Source: Sinonovacula constricta
Lineage: Eukaryota; Mollusca; Bivalvia; Cardiida; Solecurtidae
DNA length: 64,000 bases
Assembly: GCA_007844125.1 (NCBI GenBank)
Contig: CM017556.1
Span: 83,409,751-83,473,750 of the forward strand
Reading direction: 5' to 3'
Below, piece by piece: positions 21,623-33,430 of the stretch. The position numbers and the translations under genes are program-made. How positions within the stretch are numbered: the first letter of the stretch is position 1; each line of letters starts with the position of its first letter. The notes beneath the pieces were generated by a model that worked only from the letters and a program-made list of their open reading frames with translations, made no database searches and was not told the DNA's origin.

Positions 21623-24600
21623 GTAAGTAGCCTTTTAAGTAAAATAAACAGTCTGATAAATATTCAAAAACGTTCGAAATTGAACGATTATTAAAAAAAA
21701 AGAGAAGCAAAGAAATCGACATACGACATACGACATACTTTCATTCAGCTCATCCTATTTTGAGTCATTTTGTAATTTTGTAAGCAGAAAATGCATTCAT
21801 CGTTAGGATACTCATTTTGACAATAAAATCACATATATACCTATGTATGCAACATTTATCTCATAAAAGAAAGTTTAAACAGTGTCATTTTTGTGTCTCG
21901 TTTTTGTTAAATTCATCGTTTTTAATCATGTTCCTTAGTTTATAACTGTAAATAAACGATTCTCAGTATACAAAGTATTAAGACAACCTTGATGGATTTG
22001 TTCTAATTTTATACAATAAATTGCACATTATTTAAAATGAAGGTTAGGATGGACCAACGCGATTCACAAAAAATATTTTAATGTAGATTGTCGATTTCTA
22101 ACTAGAATTATATGTACGTGTTAGGATCTTCGCATTTTATACCTTTATCTAGTAAAGTGTTAAACATCATATAAAAATATAATAAGGATCATGTTTTTAT
22201 ATTTCACCTCTACTTTTAGTGAGAGTGCAAACCAGCAGCAAGCGGTGAGGATCCTAAATAAATCTCAAGTTCAATCAGCTATCAACTATGAAGGTGGGAA
22301 TATACGAACTTTTATGTAACTTTGTACGGTTTACAATAAATAAGATCATTCAAATCACCAGTTACAACAAAAATGCTAAACAATGTCAATTGATTATATC
22401 AATTCTTTCCTACTGACATAAACACATGATAATAAAATTGACGTTGCATGAAAAAAAGTTAACTTGCCTCCTTAAATGTTCTATTGCTAAAGAAAGGATA
22501 ATCGTATGCCTTGTTAAATCCACGGCTTCAACGCAAACCATTTTGAAGACCTCTTAGCATATAATTTTTAAACTGATAATATGCCTGATATTAAGTCATA
22601 AGACGTTCTTTGAATGCTCGATAAAGAATAGCGAATCGATGAAACTAATAACCGATCAATGCAATTATCGTTAAATATTAAATATGTAAAAGCAGAGTCG
22701 AGTTACCTTAGGTAGTAAAAGTCACGGCATTTCGGTTTTGGATTGATTAAGTGGATTAAGCTGTGTTTCTTTTTCTGAACAAGCATTTGTTATGATATAT
22801 GGCATACTCTAGTCGTCAAGGAATGACTGAAAACACTTAATGAACACATTGATGCAGCTGATTATGAGCACACGCAATCGATATAGGATACATGCAAAAT
22901 GACAAAGAAACTTTGCAATCAATAAGTCTTAAGGTTGATATGCACTGTTGATAAACTGAAGCACCGTACTAAGCTTGATGGGCATGCTCCATGCTCATTA
23001 CTTTGTTCCGGACACATGTTAACACACTAGTAAACACACAACTAGTTATAACCATGTAATATATATATATTATATATACTTATTACTTATGACTACACTC
23101 ATACATTGGGTTTTGCTTCCAGAGGACAAGGACACAACGACGTTGAATGTATTGTTTTCTAATAGATATTTAGATAACACATTAACCTACAACGCTAACA
23201 AATATGGTTCAAATTGCTTTCTTGATCATTGAGGCAAAGCGGATGGTTACCAACAGCAGGTTTCGATCAATGACTTTCTTTGGTCTTTTCCAGTTTGCCT
23301 TAAATGTTTCTTTTGACAAAGTTACAGAATTCTATAAATTATAATTACACTAAATTTGTAAAAAAAAACAACCTTTTTATAATGTGTATTCTAAAAATCA
23401 TTACTTAATGCTATTAAAATAATAGTATCAACTAATTACAGGGATTACCCATTAAGTTTTTATAACCAAAAATTGTCTTTGTCTATATACAGTGGATGTT
23501 GTGAACACATATGCAAGATTTTCAATACCATCCAGATGTACTGTTGCAGAGAACATTATAGTGGCCGAACAAGTCCATCAGACATCAGACTCAGCAAATA
23601 AAGGTGAGACAAAAAAACAACAAAGTGTCCCCAAATAATGTTATTAAGCTAACCATGACAACATTAACATACTGAAAATAATACTTTCCCAATGCTCTGT
23701 GAAGTTACTTTAAATAATATCCTTTTCCTGAAAATAACACAACCACAACAACACAAAGACACATTTACGTCATGAAGTATTCTTGATATTTTTATATGTC
23801 ATATCATGCTATTAATATACCTGACAACATTTATTATCTGAATATGATTTAAATCAATGCTTTATCAGAACAAATTTAACAAAACGTGTTTTGTTACAAC
23901 CCAAGACTCCCGAGTTCAAATGAAATTTTCGCTATTTAAATGTAACTCCGCCCCTGTTGTTACTTTGACATTCTCTGTTCAAGCCTACCTAGATTGTTTA
24001 CTAGCAGTATCACAATCAAAATGCACATGGTGTGTTGTGTAAAGTAGGGCAACAACGCGTACCCTACACTTCAAATGATGGGATTTACCAGTCTATCGTT
24101 AAAGACATGGCAGATCGTTTAGGAGCCATCCATATGCGTCCATACTGTATGTTTAAAACGAATTTTCGTTTTATTGGATATATTATAAATCTGGTGTGAT
24201 CAATTAGCCATTAATATGTACCTGATGTGTATGGTTGGGGCTCTATTTCAGGCCAGATGAAGACAATACTTAACCATCATAAGAAGAAACACAAGCAACT
24301 TCATGTTGACACGAGAGCTTTCCAAGAAGCAAATTTTATTTTGGAAGACAGGCATTGGCTCGTCATAGTCGGCAATCCGGGGGATGGAAAAACATGGATG
24401 GGTCATCAGCTGTTATTTTATTACACCAAGCGAGGATACAAACCCGTCATTATAACAAGCACTGATGATTGGAAAAGAAGTATTGGAGGTAAAGGTTCCA
24501 GTAAGCAGGTCGCACTTATTGACGACATATTTGGATCGATGAACCTGGATGACCGCAAAGTTAGCGACTGGGTTTCTGTGCTAGAGGATGCAGAAGCTCT

Positions 24601-27600
24601 GCTTAATGATAGAAGTGGAAATCTCATGGTTGTATGTTCATCGAGAAAAATTATCTTTGAGGCAGTAAAGTCAAAACTATCAAAGTACAAAATTATAGAA
24701 GAAATGCGTTTGGTCGATCTTACGTCTTTGCATAAGCTTACGCCAGACGAAATCAATAAGTTTCTACAAAAGTATCAAGAGTTTTACAGTGTGGATTTTA
24801 ACCGAAGTAAAATCTTTCCTCACAAGAAAGTGACGCACGGTTTCCCACATTGTGTTGAAATGTTTTGTACAAACGAAAACCTTCGGAAGGCAAATTTAAA
24901 TTTTTTCACAAATCCAATACAGTTTTTAGAAAAGGAAATTGACAATTTATACGACAGTGAATCAAACCTATTTTATGCACTTGTAGCTGTCCTTATTTCG
25001 CAAAACTCAAGAAAACCACTAGTGACTAGTGACCTATCAAATGCTGTCAGCATACTTGAAAAGGCAGCAGAATGTTGTAATTTATCAGAAGTAATTGCAA
25101 GTGGAACATTTAGAAAATGTGTAAAGCGCTTGGAAAATATTTACATTGAGCGGGATGACAATGGTCTATTACATTTTAAACACCCTTCATATGCCGAGGT
25201 TGTGTCGCTGATCATTTTAAAAAGGAACCCTGACTCAGCCCTTGACATCTTGACTATTGATTTCTTGGTAGAACGAACTAAATGTTGCAGTGATAAAACG
25301 GCAAATGATAGTGTAGTAACTTTACCACTAAGATGTTCTAAAAAGCTGGCTAAACGTCTGACAGAGGCAATGTTGTCAAACTGTTCTTCAGTGTTTCGTC
25401 ATCAGGCATTCACTTGCAAGGACTTTCTTGGAGTTTGGTTTAACTTTTTATCACATGAGATTTCGGAAAAAAACATGCCACTATTGAATAGTGTCATGAC
25501 GAAAAATTATAAGAATAAATGGCGGATGGGGGATACACACTTCCTCCTAACTTGTTTACCATTATTATCACTTGAGTTTATTATTCCAATGCTTGCCCAT
25601 TGTGAAATACTTCAAAATTACTGGAGCACGGAGAAAGGAATTCAACATTCCTCCAAAGCACTTAAAAGAGCAACTAATGCAAATTGTTCAACGCATGTAC
25701 TTGGATGTCTAATCGATATTGGTGCTAAAACTGTCTTCCTAGAACATAAGCGTTTTTATATACAACATTCAACAAAAGTTTCTACGCTTCTGTCTGCAGT
25801 TGAAAACGGGAACAAAAGACACATTATGTTTTTTGTCTCTCGTGGGGCATGCCCATGTGTTCAAACTGAATCTAATGAACACTGTATTTATTCTGGCTTG
25901 ATAAAAGATCCCACTTTAATTGAATATTTCAAACATCTCGTTGCCAATCACGCTAGAAATCTACCAACAATAGAAAGGGGTAAAGAGGTGTCGCTATGTC
26001 ATTTATTCGCAGAAAGGTATGGTGACTATATTGTTCGCGGTTTACGTAACGTTTTGACTCATCCTTCTAATATTTTACAATCACATGTACTACCTTACAA
26101 GGAAGCTTTGTTAAACCTGCATGGTACGAGTGGATCGAAAACAGATAAAGTATACGCGCCGATTTCGCCAACAAATGATGACAACCAGCAATGTTTATCG
26201 TCTGTAACACTGACAAAGCCAGACCTGCACAGGGCTATAAGTGACCAAATCAGAAATATTGACGACTTAAGACAATTGATAGAAGCAGGAGCCGATGCAA
26301 ACTTACCTGATGAAAAAGGGAGACTACCCCTGTTTAAGGCAATGAAGCAGAGCTTAGATACGAAAATCTTGTTTTACTTAGCAGAAAAAACGAATGACTT
26401 GAAAGTCAAAGACCTGAAAGGAAGAAATGCGTTTCACTACCTCGCCCTTGCAAAACGCATAGAAAGTATAGATTTTGATAATTTCGTACAGCTGTTAACG
26501 AGAGCTGGTTGTAATGTAAATAAGCGGGACAGCAAGGGAAGAGAACCAGTTGCATTGGCTAGTTTTGGTACTATTACAAAGTTTATTGGCAATTCAACAC
26601 TTCAAATTAACTGTAATTTGTGCTCAGACTTGCCACTGCGGTTAATAAGGTCTAATGAACCTGATATAATAACGAAAGTGACCTGGTTGAGGGAAAATCA
26701 CATTTCTTTGGCTGGATTAGATAAGAACAAGAGAAATATTGCTCATATTGTTGCTTTGTCCTCTTATAAGTTTGAGGTAAAGCAGGGGCTCATTGAACAT
26801 GTCTTAAAGTCCAAGGAAATAGATATCAATGCTCGAGACAGTCACAATATAACACCTTTAATGATTGCTATTTTCCAAAAGAGTATTGATAATCGTTTCA
26901 TTCGTTTCTTGTTAGATAACGGAGCGGTTTTAGAAGGTAATAGTGAAATAGGAACTGCTGCTTTTGTCAAGTGTTTGAAAAATGAAATTGAGTATCCAGT
27001 CGCAATTGTTTCAGATGCTTTGGTTTCTTCATTTTGTAACAATGCTAAATGTTCGGATGACCTGATGACGATTTTTAAAGCAGGGTGGATTAACTTGGAG
27101 AAACTTTTGCACTTTCTAATAGAACGAAAATGGACAAGTGCATTTCTGCTAGAGCAGGCTGTGGGAAAACTTTCAAACAACTGGATGCATTTCTTTTATG
27201 ACTTCGATTCTGCAAAACGCTATGCCTGTAGCTGTTTACAGTGCTTCCGTTTCCTACTCCAAGCTGGCTTAGATATTTTAGCATTTACGAAGGAAGGACT
27301 TTGTTTGTCATGGCTTCCAGAAAATGACATCGATGCGCTGATGATAATACAGATATTGACAAGGTTTAAGGTGGATATTCAGAAAACCTTTTCTCAGATG
27401 GAAAATATAGAGTCAATTGAAATGGAATTGGCAAGAAGAGGACTATTAAAGACTTTCAGTTTCGTTCTCCAAAACACATCAGACTGGCATTGGGCTTCGA
27501 GCTGGTCTAACGTAGCAGAAATTCTGAAACTCATGTTAGACACAGACAAATTAATAGACGCCATTCCACTAAAACGTTTAGAACAAGAAGAACAATTCAG

Positions 27601-29035
27601 AAAATGCTTGGCAGAGATGGCGCCCTATGTTGTGAGAAAATGTATTGAACACTTTCCAGTAAAACTGGGATTTGCGAGACAAATATTTAAGCACATCAAC
27701 CATGTGCTCTTTGCAAATGATATTGGAAATATACTACAAAGTGCCATCAATGCATTAAACATCAAATTGAGTACACCATTATTTCCAGACGATTCGCTTT
27801 TATATTGGAATTTTAACCACCTCATAGATTGTTTCGATGATTTAATGGACATACTGATGGAAAACGGCATGCTTATAGATAACCAAGATTTGCAAGGCCG
27901 GACTTCTCTTATGATACTTCTGCAGGATGACAATGTGGGGCTGCATATCAACAGCATAAGAAAACTGATAGACCGTGCCCAGAGTTTCCACGAAACAGAT
28001 TGTGAAGGAAAAAACATTTTGCACTATTTAGCTCAAGCAAAATTGCAAATAGTTTTCAAGCAAGAAATTATCAAGCTTGTTCTTCAAAAAGGAGCCAAAG
28101 TACATCTTGATAAACACGGTCGGTCACCGCTTGCTTATATTTTAACCGAACATGTTACACCAGCAATGATTCTTGCTTTACGCGTTTCAGGTGATAAAGC
28201 GATGCTAGTCCCCAATCTTGTGGTTACTTCTTTATGGACAGCGAACAACAGTGCAAAGAGAAAGGACGATATTCACCAAATGATACAGCTTATAAACCAT
28301 GAATGTGAAAATGCCAGCGACGTAACTGGAGTGACAATGCTGGCACATGCAAGTCGTGCATTATACATTGAACTAGTAAACGATTTACTCAAAAGAGGAG
28401 CTAATCCAAACAGACTGGACATAGTAAACCAAAGTCCTTTGCACAAGCTACTTTGCTCCGAGTGGCTTCTTTCTTCCAATTTGACGATAAAACAGCTATT
28501 TGATAAAAATCACATTGAAATTGATTTAATCTTTGAAAGCTATGTTTTGGAAAAATGTGGCGTTTCGTTTTATCAACCTTTTCTTAGACACTTTGGAAAA
28601 GATGTGTCGGAATTTCAACAGCACGAGCTTTTGCTTGATCTTGTCAACCGAGCTCTTGGAATTTTATACCAGCTTTTGGAAAACGACGCAGATCCCAATC
28701 AAATGGACTTGATGGGAAGATCTCCGCTGCACCTGTGTGCCGGCGCCTTCATACCAGATGCATTTGTTTGTCCTGCAATGAAGATGCTTATTGCATATGG
28801 AGCTGATGTAAACCTGGAGGATTTTCAAGGTGTGTCTCCTTTAATGATGTGTGCCCAATACGTTTATACCAAGCATCGCAGAATGAACATTCTAATTGAA
28901 GCAGGTGCTAGCGTTATAGCGAAAGACTATTTAGGTAACGGACTGCCACAGCATTCAAGGATAGGTGCTCTAAGACGTACAGCTATAAGTCTAAAGAAGA
29001 AAAACCGGTCGGAGACAACACCTTCCCAACTGTAA
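20946..29035 (+). CDS. SAM - nSTAND3 NTPase - ankyrin repeat protein (copy A), four coding exons
   Basis: Coding exons are 20,946-21,622, 22,220-22,293, 23,493-23,603 and 24,252-29,035. All junctions are GT/AG and phases join exactly, giving 1,882 codons including stop. Residues 1 to about 60 form a SAM domain (FLNEAGL, FEENGWDD, MTEEDIKTC, GHVRKLLLKL), an interaction or oligomerisation module. Residues ~65-300 are a polar linker. Residues ~300-460 are an nSTAND3-type P-loop ATPase: Walker A GNPGDGKT at 328-335, Walker B VALIDD at 374-379, sensor-like LMVVCSSR at 412-419. A helical stretch follows, then many ankyrin repeats at ~940-1,860. No signal peptide or membrane segment is seen, so it is probably cytosolic. 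STAND ATPases act as ligand-triggered switches, often in innate immunity; that role is inferred here. The start has a strong context (AAC ATG G). No specific orthologue is recognised. Confidence 0.9.
22220..22293 (+). other. Copy A coding exon 3 (74 nt)
   Basis: Flanked by TACTTTTAG and GTGGGA. It reads ESANQQQAVRILNKSQVQSA plus INYE. The same 74-nt exon with the conserved ILNKSQVQSA core is at 53,496-53,569 in copy C and, decayed, at 38,711-38,780 in relic B, which confirms it as a real exon. Confidence 0.88.
23493..23603 (+). other. Copy A coding exon 4 (111 nt)
   Basis: Flanked by CTATATACAG and GTGAGA. It reads VDVVNTYARFSIPSRCTVAE plus NIIVAEQVHQTSDSANK across the junctions. Copy C has the corresponding exon at 54,434-54,534, 10 nt shorter, which breaks its frame. 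No known domain; it links the SAM part to the ATPase. Confidence 0.85.
24252..29035 (+). other. Copy A coding exon 5: ATPase and ankyrin repeats in one long exon
   Basis: The acceptor is TCTATTTCAG (AG at 24,250-24,251); 4,784 nt are open to the TAA at 29,033-29,035. A reading frame of this length in such AT-rich DNA is strong evidence of selection. Ankyrin signatures include AGADANLPDEKGRLPLFKA, KDLKGRNAFHYLALAK, SHNITPLMIAI, DLQGRTSLMILL, GKNILHYLAQAK, RGANPNR, DLMGRSPLHLCA and YGADVNLEDFQGVSPLMMCA. Spacing between units is irregular, so several diverged repeats probably separate these. Confidence 0.93.
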
Positions 29036-29272
29036 AATATCTTTTACGAATTCATGATGTATGATTTGAACAGATGAATATGAGTTTAGAAATTGAAGAG
29101 AGTCAATTCAATTGTCTATCTGCTAACCTTGATTGTATAAACAAAGTTCAGAAAAGTCTAAGTTTATTTTAAAGTTGGCGTACTGTCATAAGCTGTAAAA
29201 ATTACAGAATGTTAAACCTCAGGTATTGCTGGGTTTTATGAAGCATCTTTTACGAGGGTAAAACCAAGTGTG

Positions 29273-29278
29273 AATAAA
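29273..29278 (+). promoter_or_regulatory. Candidate polyadenylation signal of copy A
   Basis: AATAAA 238 nt after the stop codon, the first canonical hexamer downstream. The cleavage site was not determined. Confidence 0.5.
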
Positions 29279-29814
29279 AAAAAGTCAGGGTCAGGATTGA
29301 CAATGTAAACAAAGACAGAGTAGAATATTGTCATTCTTTTCCAGGGGTGTAAGAAACTTAAACCTTGCAAGGATAGCTGAAACCACACGCAAGTTGTGAC
29401 TCTAATTCTTTGCAGTCGACATATGCATTCCAGGACTTATATTGGTTACATACTTGTATATACGTTTAGTGGTAGTTCACAAATTTATTTCATTATGGAA
29501 TTTTATGTACATTGTCTCAGGTTCATATTGTCGTAGATCTGTTTTATATAACTTGTAAAATATCCACAATTGCAGTTATTTTTATATACATGTTAGTGGT
29601 TTGTATATATTAAGTTATTTGATCTTTGTTACAATTGTTATGTGTATTATTATAAGCCGAGTGCATACGCTTTGTGTAACATTATGCATACATGTTATTG
29701 ATAAGTTGTTTTGAAACACTCTTTCGGTGCGTCTACACTTATAATAGCTAGAGGTCTTTACAGTGAAGTCTTTTGATGCAGATGCATTCTTTTGAATTTT
29801 GTTGTGGGGGCACT

Positions 29815-30050
29815 TGTGATCAAGGGGAGGAGTCACTGACTTGAAATTATCCCGACTTCTCGGCATCTCACCGCATGGGTTCAAGTCCCGGTCAAAATAA
29901 AGGACGTGATGTAAAAATGTTTTGAAGCTGGCCTACTTTGCGCCGGTGGTCTCTGGGATCTTCCTCCATTAAAATAGCTTGCCGTCGCAAAATGACCCTC
30001 TGTATGTCACTGTGATATATTAAATTGATACCAACACAATACACATTTTG
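29815..30050 (+). mobile_element. tRNA-derived SINE of bivalve type
   Basis: Box B GGGTTCAAGTCCCGG at about 29,878, followed by the family body (AAGCTGGCCTACTTTGCGCC, GGTGGTCT, GGGATCTTCCTCC, ATTAAAATAGC, CGCAAAATGACCC) and a GTCACTGTGATATATTAAA tail. It lies 0.8 kb after the stop of copy A. Confidence 0.75.
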
Positions 30051-30099
30051 ACATTAATTAGTCTGTAATAAAATGTATCGTATCATCAATAATATGATC

Positions 30100-31850
30100 G
30101 CCTTTGTGGTTTGACTTTAAAATCGCAGCAAGAATACGAAATATTGGTGTTGATGTAGTTGTAGATCAGACTAAAGTCGACAGATTCTGCACAGCTTGTT
30201 TTACCCCAAAAGCCTTCATTAGTTTTGACAACAAGTTAGACAACATTAACCACAAAATATCTCAATTTTGAACAATTGATGAGCAAGAATTAATGAAAAT
30301 ATATTGTCATAATTATGATTGGGCACGATGTCCAACACTTTTATAGTTTATTAATTACATCATCTTCAGATTTTCATTACAGAGCGTTACTAGATAGGCT
30401 GAAATCAAATACTTTGTGGAATTTATGACCGAACTTAACTATTGGAATGCATTTACCCATACAAATGTGATTTTTTATAGGTAAATAAGAATCAACGTTG
30501 CCACAGATATTTAAATCTAAACTACCTCTAAACAAAGGCAAACAGGTTGAATGTAAATGTGACAAAAAACACTGAGACGAGACATAACAGCCAAAAAGTA
30601 TTACTTGGCAATTTTCTTATCGCGCCTTTCTGTGTTTTAAGCATTTCAAATATCTTTTCCTCACAGACTTTGTATGACGTTTGAACTTAACGTAAGTCTT
30701 AATGGTGGTATCCGACAGTTTTCCACTACCAAACTCATGTAACAACATTATTTACTGTTTGGGGTATTTAGGAATAATCTTTGCATAAAATCATAATTTA
30801 ATCCAAGTAGAGACGACTTTAAACACTACCTATATTATTAGACAGTGCAAATTGCGACAAAATCACTCTAAATATTATGTCTATCTAAATTTATAAATAA
30901 CACGATAGCGACCTCTACTAAAGATAGATATCGACATCAGAGACTTCCCGGATGATGATAAAACATGCTCTCAGTAAATAAGCATTCACGTGACATTTTT
31001 AGTAAAAATAGATATCTCTGCAACCTGACTTAAATAGGAAATACCGGTTGGGAGAGTGGGGATTTATGCTTCGCTGTTCACAAAGATCTAGGGCAATAAT
31101 GAAGAGCATTTTGCAGGACCTTTTAACGTAAAAATAACTTATTTTGATCCAGTCATTTTTTATCCAATCTGTCGATAGTTGTTTAATTTTGAACTATGCT
31201 TCATGATAAATTTTCGGTAACTGTGAATGCTATTTATAATGTTTAGCATCGTTTGATGACCCATATTTAACTTTATCTGAGTGATTTAACTTTAACTTCT
31301 GCTTACCTTACTAATTTATTCGCAGTCGGTGTAATAACTACTTTAAATCATCAATCACATACAACAATGCAATAAAAGACATACTATTTAAGAATAAATA
31401 GACTAAATGCAGGTGCCAATTTAACAATTACAACCATTCATATCGATAAACGCTCTATGATTACTCTGAAACAAAATGAACAATCTGGTTGATTATAGGG
31501 CAGTCGTTCTGAAAGCAGTAAGATATTGACATCTTTGCAAGAAAATCAACTTGTCAACCATGTCGAAATGAAATTAGAAGTACACTTAGCCTACTCGAAA
31601 ACGAACGTACTAAAAAAAGACTGGTACAGAAAAAGTTAGACTGATTTATTTGAGAAGCAGCGCTTATCATTTTTCAGTAGACCATTTTGAACTCTTAACG
31701 TCTAAGTCTATTCAAACGTAAACACTTAAACAACAGAGACGTTTCAAATTATGAAATGTTACCTGAATAATATACATAAGGGTTAAAAAGTATGACATTA
31801 AAGTTCTGTCAACAAGATCGTCTGAGACAATTTGTTAAAAATAAAGTTGA
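30100..31850. other. Intergenic 3' of copy A, no gene seen
   Basis: AT-rich. Apart from R1 copy 4 (30,475-30,600), no coding, RNA or clear repeat signal was recognised. Confidence 0.4.
30475..30600 (+). repeat. Dispersed repeat family R1, copy 4
   Basis: TTAAATCTAAACTACCTCTA, AACAAAGGCAAACAGG and GAGACGAGACATAACA match the reverse complement of copy 1 at about 16,425-16,505. Confidence 0.6.
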
Positions 31851-31859
31851 AATGTTTAG

Positions 31860-32660
31860 CCATATTGTTTCTGCTATGCTTATTCATTTTTTTACTTGTC
31901 GATCTATATTGGTTAAAGATTAAAAGCATCGCATTATGGTGCTGTATCTTGATCAACATTTATATTCTGACCTAATTTTTACTACGATAAAGTTTGATAA
32001 TGATCGAATTTGCTGTATATAATGTATGATTTATACTTTTTGTTCATTACGTAATATAGATTAAGATAAATAATATTGCCTTATGGTTAATATTTATGAT
32101 GCTGTTTCTGTTTTAACACATCTTTGTCTTGATTTGCTTGTTTAATAATTGGCGACTTTGTTGTATACATATGTATGATTTATATTTTTGAACGTTACTT
32201 CTTATGATGTTAAGATTAACAATATCGCCTTAAGGTTATAACTTATGATACTTTTCTGTGGTAACACATTTTAGTTTTGACTTTTAATATAATAAATGTT
32301 TTATTGTCATTGATTGTGTCATAAATAATGTATAATTTATCATTTTAAGCTTCAGCAATACCTTTCAATCGTAAATATGTGATTACATTCTTTGTTTTTT
32401 TGCCTTAGATTTGACTTTGACATGTGACTTTGTTTAATACTTATTTTGTTATTTTTATGTTTCAGATTTTTTTTTTCTGCTCATCGATTTGTGATTAGGA
32501 TGATTTATTTCACTTTATGGTTTACAGTTGCGACCTGTATCTATAATGTCTTGACTTTGTTTTTTGTTTGATATCATACTTACATCGTTCATTATCTATG
32601 ATTGTGTTTAATATTTTTGTATAACAGTTTTTGTTATTAATGAACCGGATGCAAAGTACA
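31860..32660. repeat. Degenerate tandem repeat, AT-rich
   Basis: Recurring blocks resembling 'GATTAA-ATA-TATTGCCTTATGGTT', 'TTATGAT', 'TTTCTGTTTTAACACAT' and 'TTTGATTT' at roughly 100-130 bp spacing. The unit is too diverged to define by eye. Confidence 0.4.
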
Positions 32661-32815
32661 TTCCATTTAATTACTGTCCAATGTCGCGGGTGTCAATACC
32701 AGGTTTGTTTACAAAATTCTTATAATTTGTCTCGTTGACCAATATTTTTGTCTCAATATTTTCTTTAATAAATAAAAGCTTTTGTTTCAATTTGGACATA
32801 AATCGAGAAGTCAGT

Positions 32816-33430
32816 ACGCAGTTTGATATTAAATATGACACCTAATATATTCTATTTTTATATAAATGTCATTATGTTTTATATTATATCAGAGATTTCC
32901 AAGGAAGAAAAAAAAACGCTTATAATATCGGTTTAGAAAAATACATTTAATAACTTTCTACGTTTACAGTGGAAATTATACAATATGTCTACATGGTGCC
33001 TTTTTAACGAACGATACTAGTAGCAGAGTAATTTTCTCAACGATGATTTAAAAACAAACAAAAAGATTCAATTCATTGTAGAGTGCATTAGGTTTGTGTT
33101 TTTTACATTAACAGTACCCATGGTGTTATAATTTATGACGCTGACTTTGTCTTCTGGTACTTAACTTTCACTTTGATAAATGCCTTACAATTATGTTTGT
33201 ATAATATGTATAAGCGAGTTTTGTGTTGATTATAACGTATATATGTATCTTTGTCGAACTTTTTACTTTGATAAACGCCTAACGATTATGTCTGTATAAT
33301 ATGCATACGTGAGTTTTGTGTTGATTATAACGTATGTATATCTTTATCGACACTTTTCGTCTCCATTTTAATATTTGACATGGGGATTGACTTTGACTTG
33401 TTCGCTGTAACCATTTCAACGCACAGCTGG
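32816..33430. repeat. Segment duplicated at 56,834-57,345
   Basis: CAGTTTGATATTAAA, CACCTAATATATTCTATTTT, GGTTTAGAAAAATACATTTA and TTGTCTTCTGGTACTTAACT are shared in the same order. This is the 3' flank of copy A and marks the right-hand part of the duplicated block. Within it, a unit of about 93 bp (ACTTTGATAAAYGCC ... GAGTTTTGTGTTGATTATAA) occurs twice (about 33,170-33,262 and 33,265-33,355), but only once in the C copy. Confidence 0.85.

Noticed and set aside
24227..24251. ATG at 24,227 as the start of the ATPase-ankyrin protein
   Set aside because: It lies in the intron before a good acceptor (TCTATTTCAG). The spliced exons 2-4 join in phase at 24,252, and the copy C ATG at the same place is intronic as well. 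An internal promoter cannot be fully excluded.
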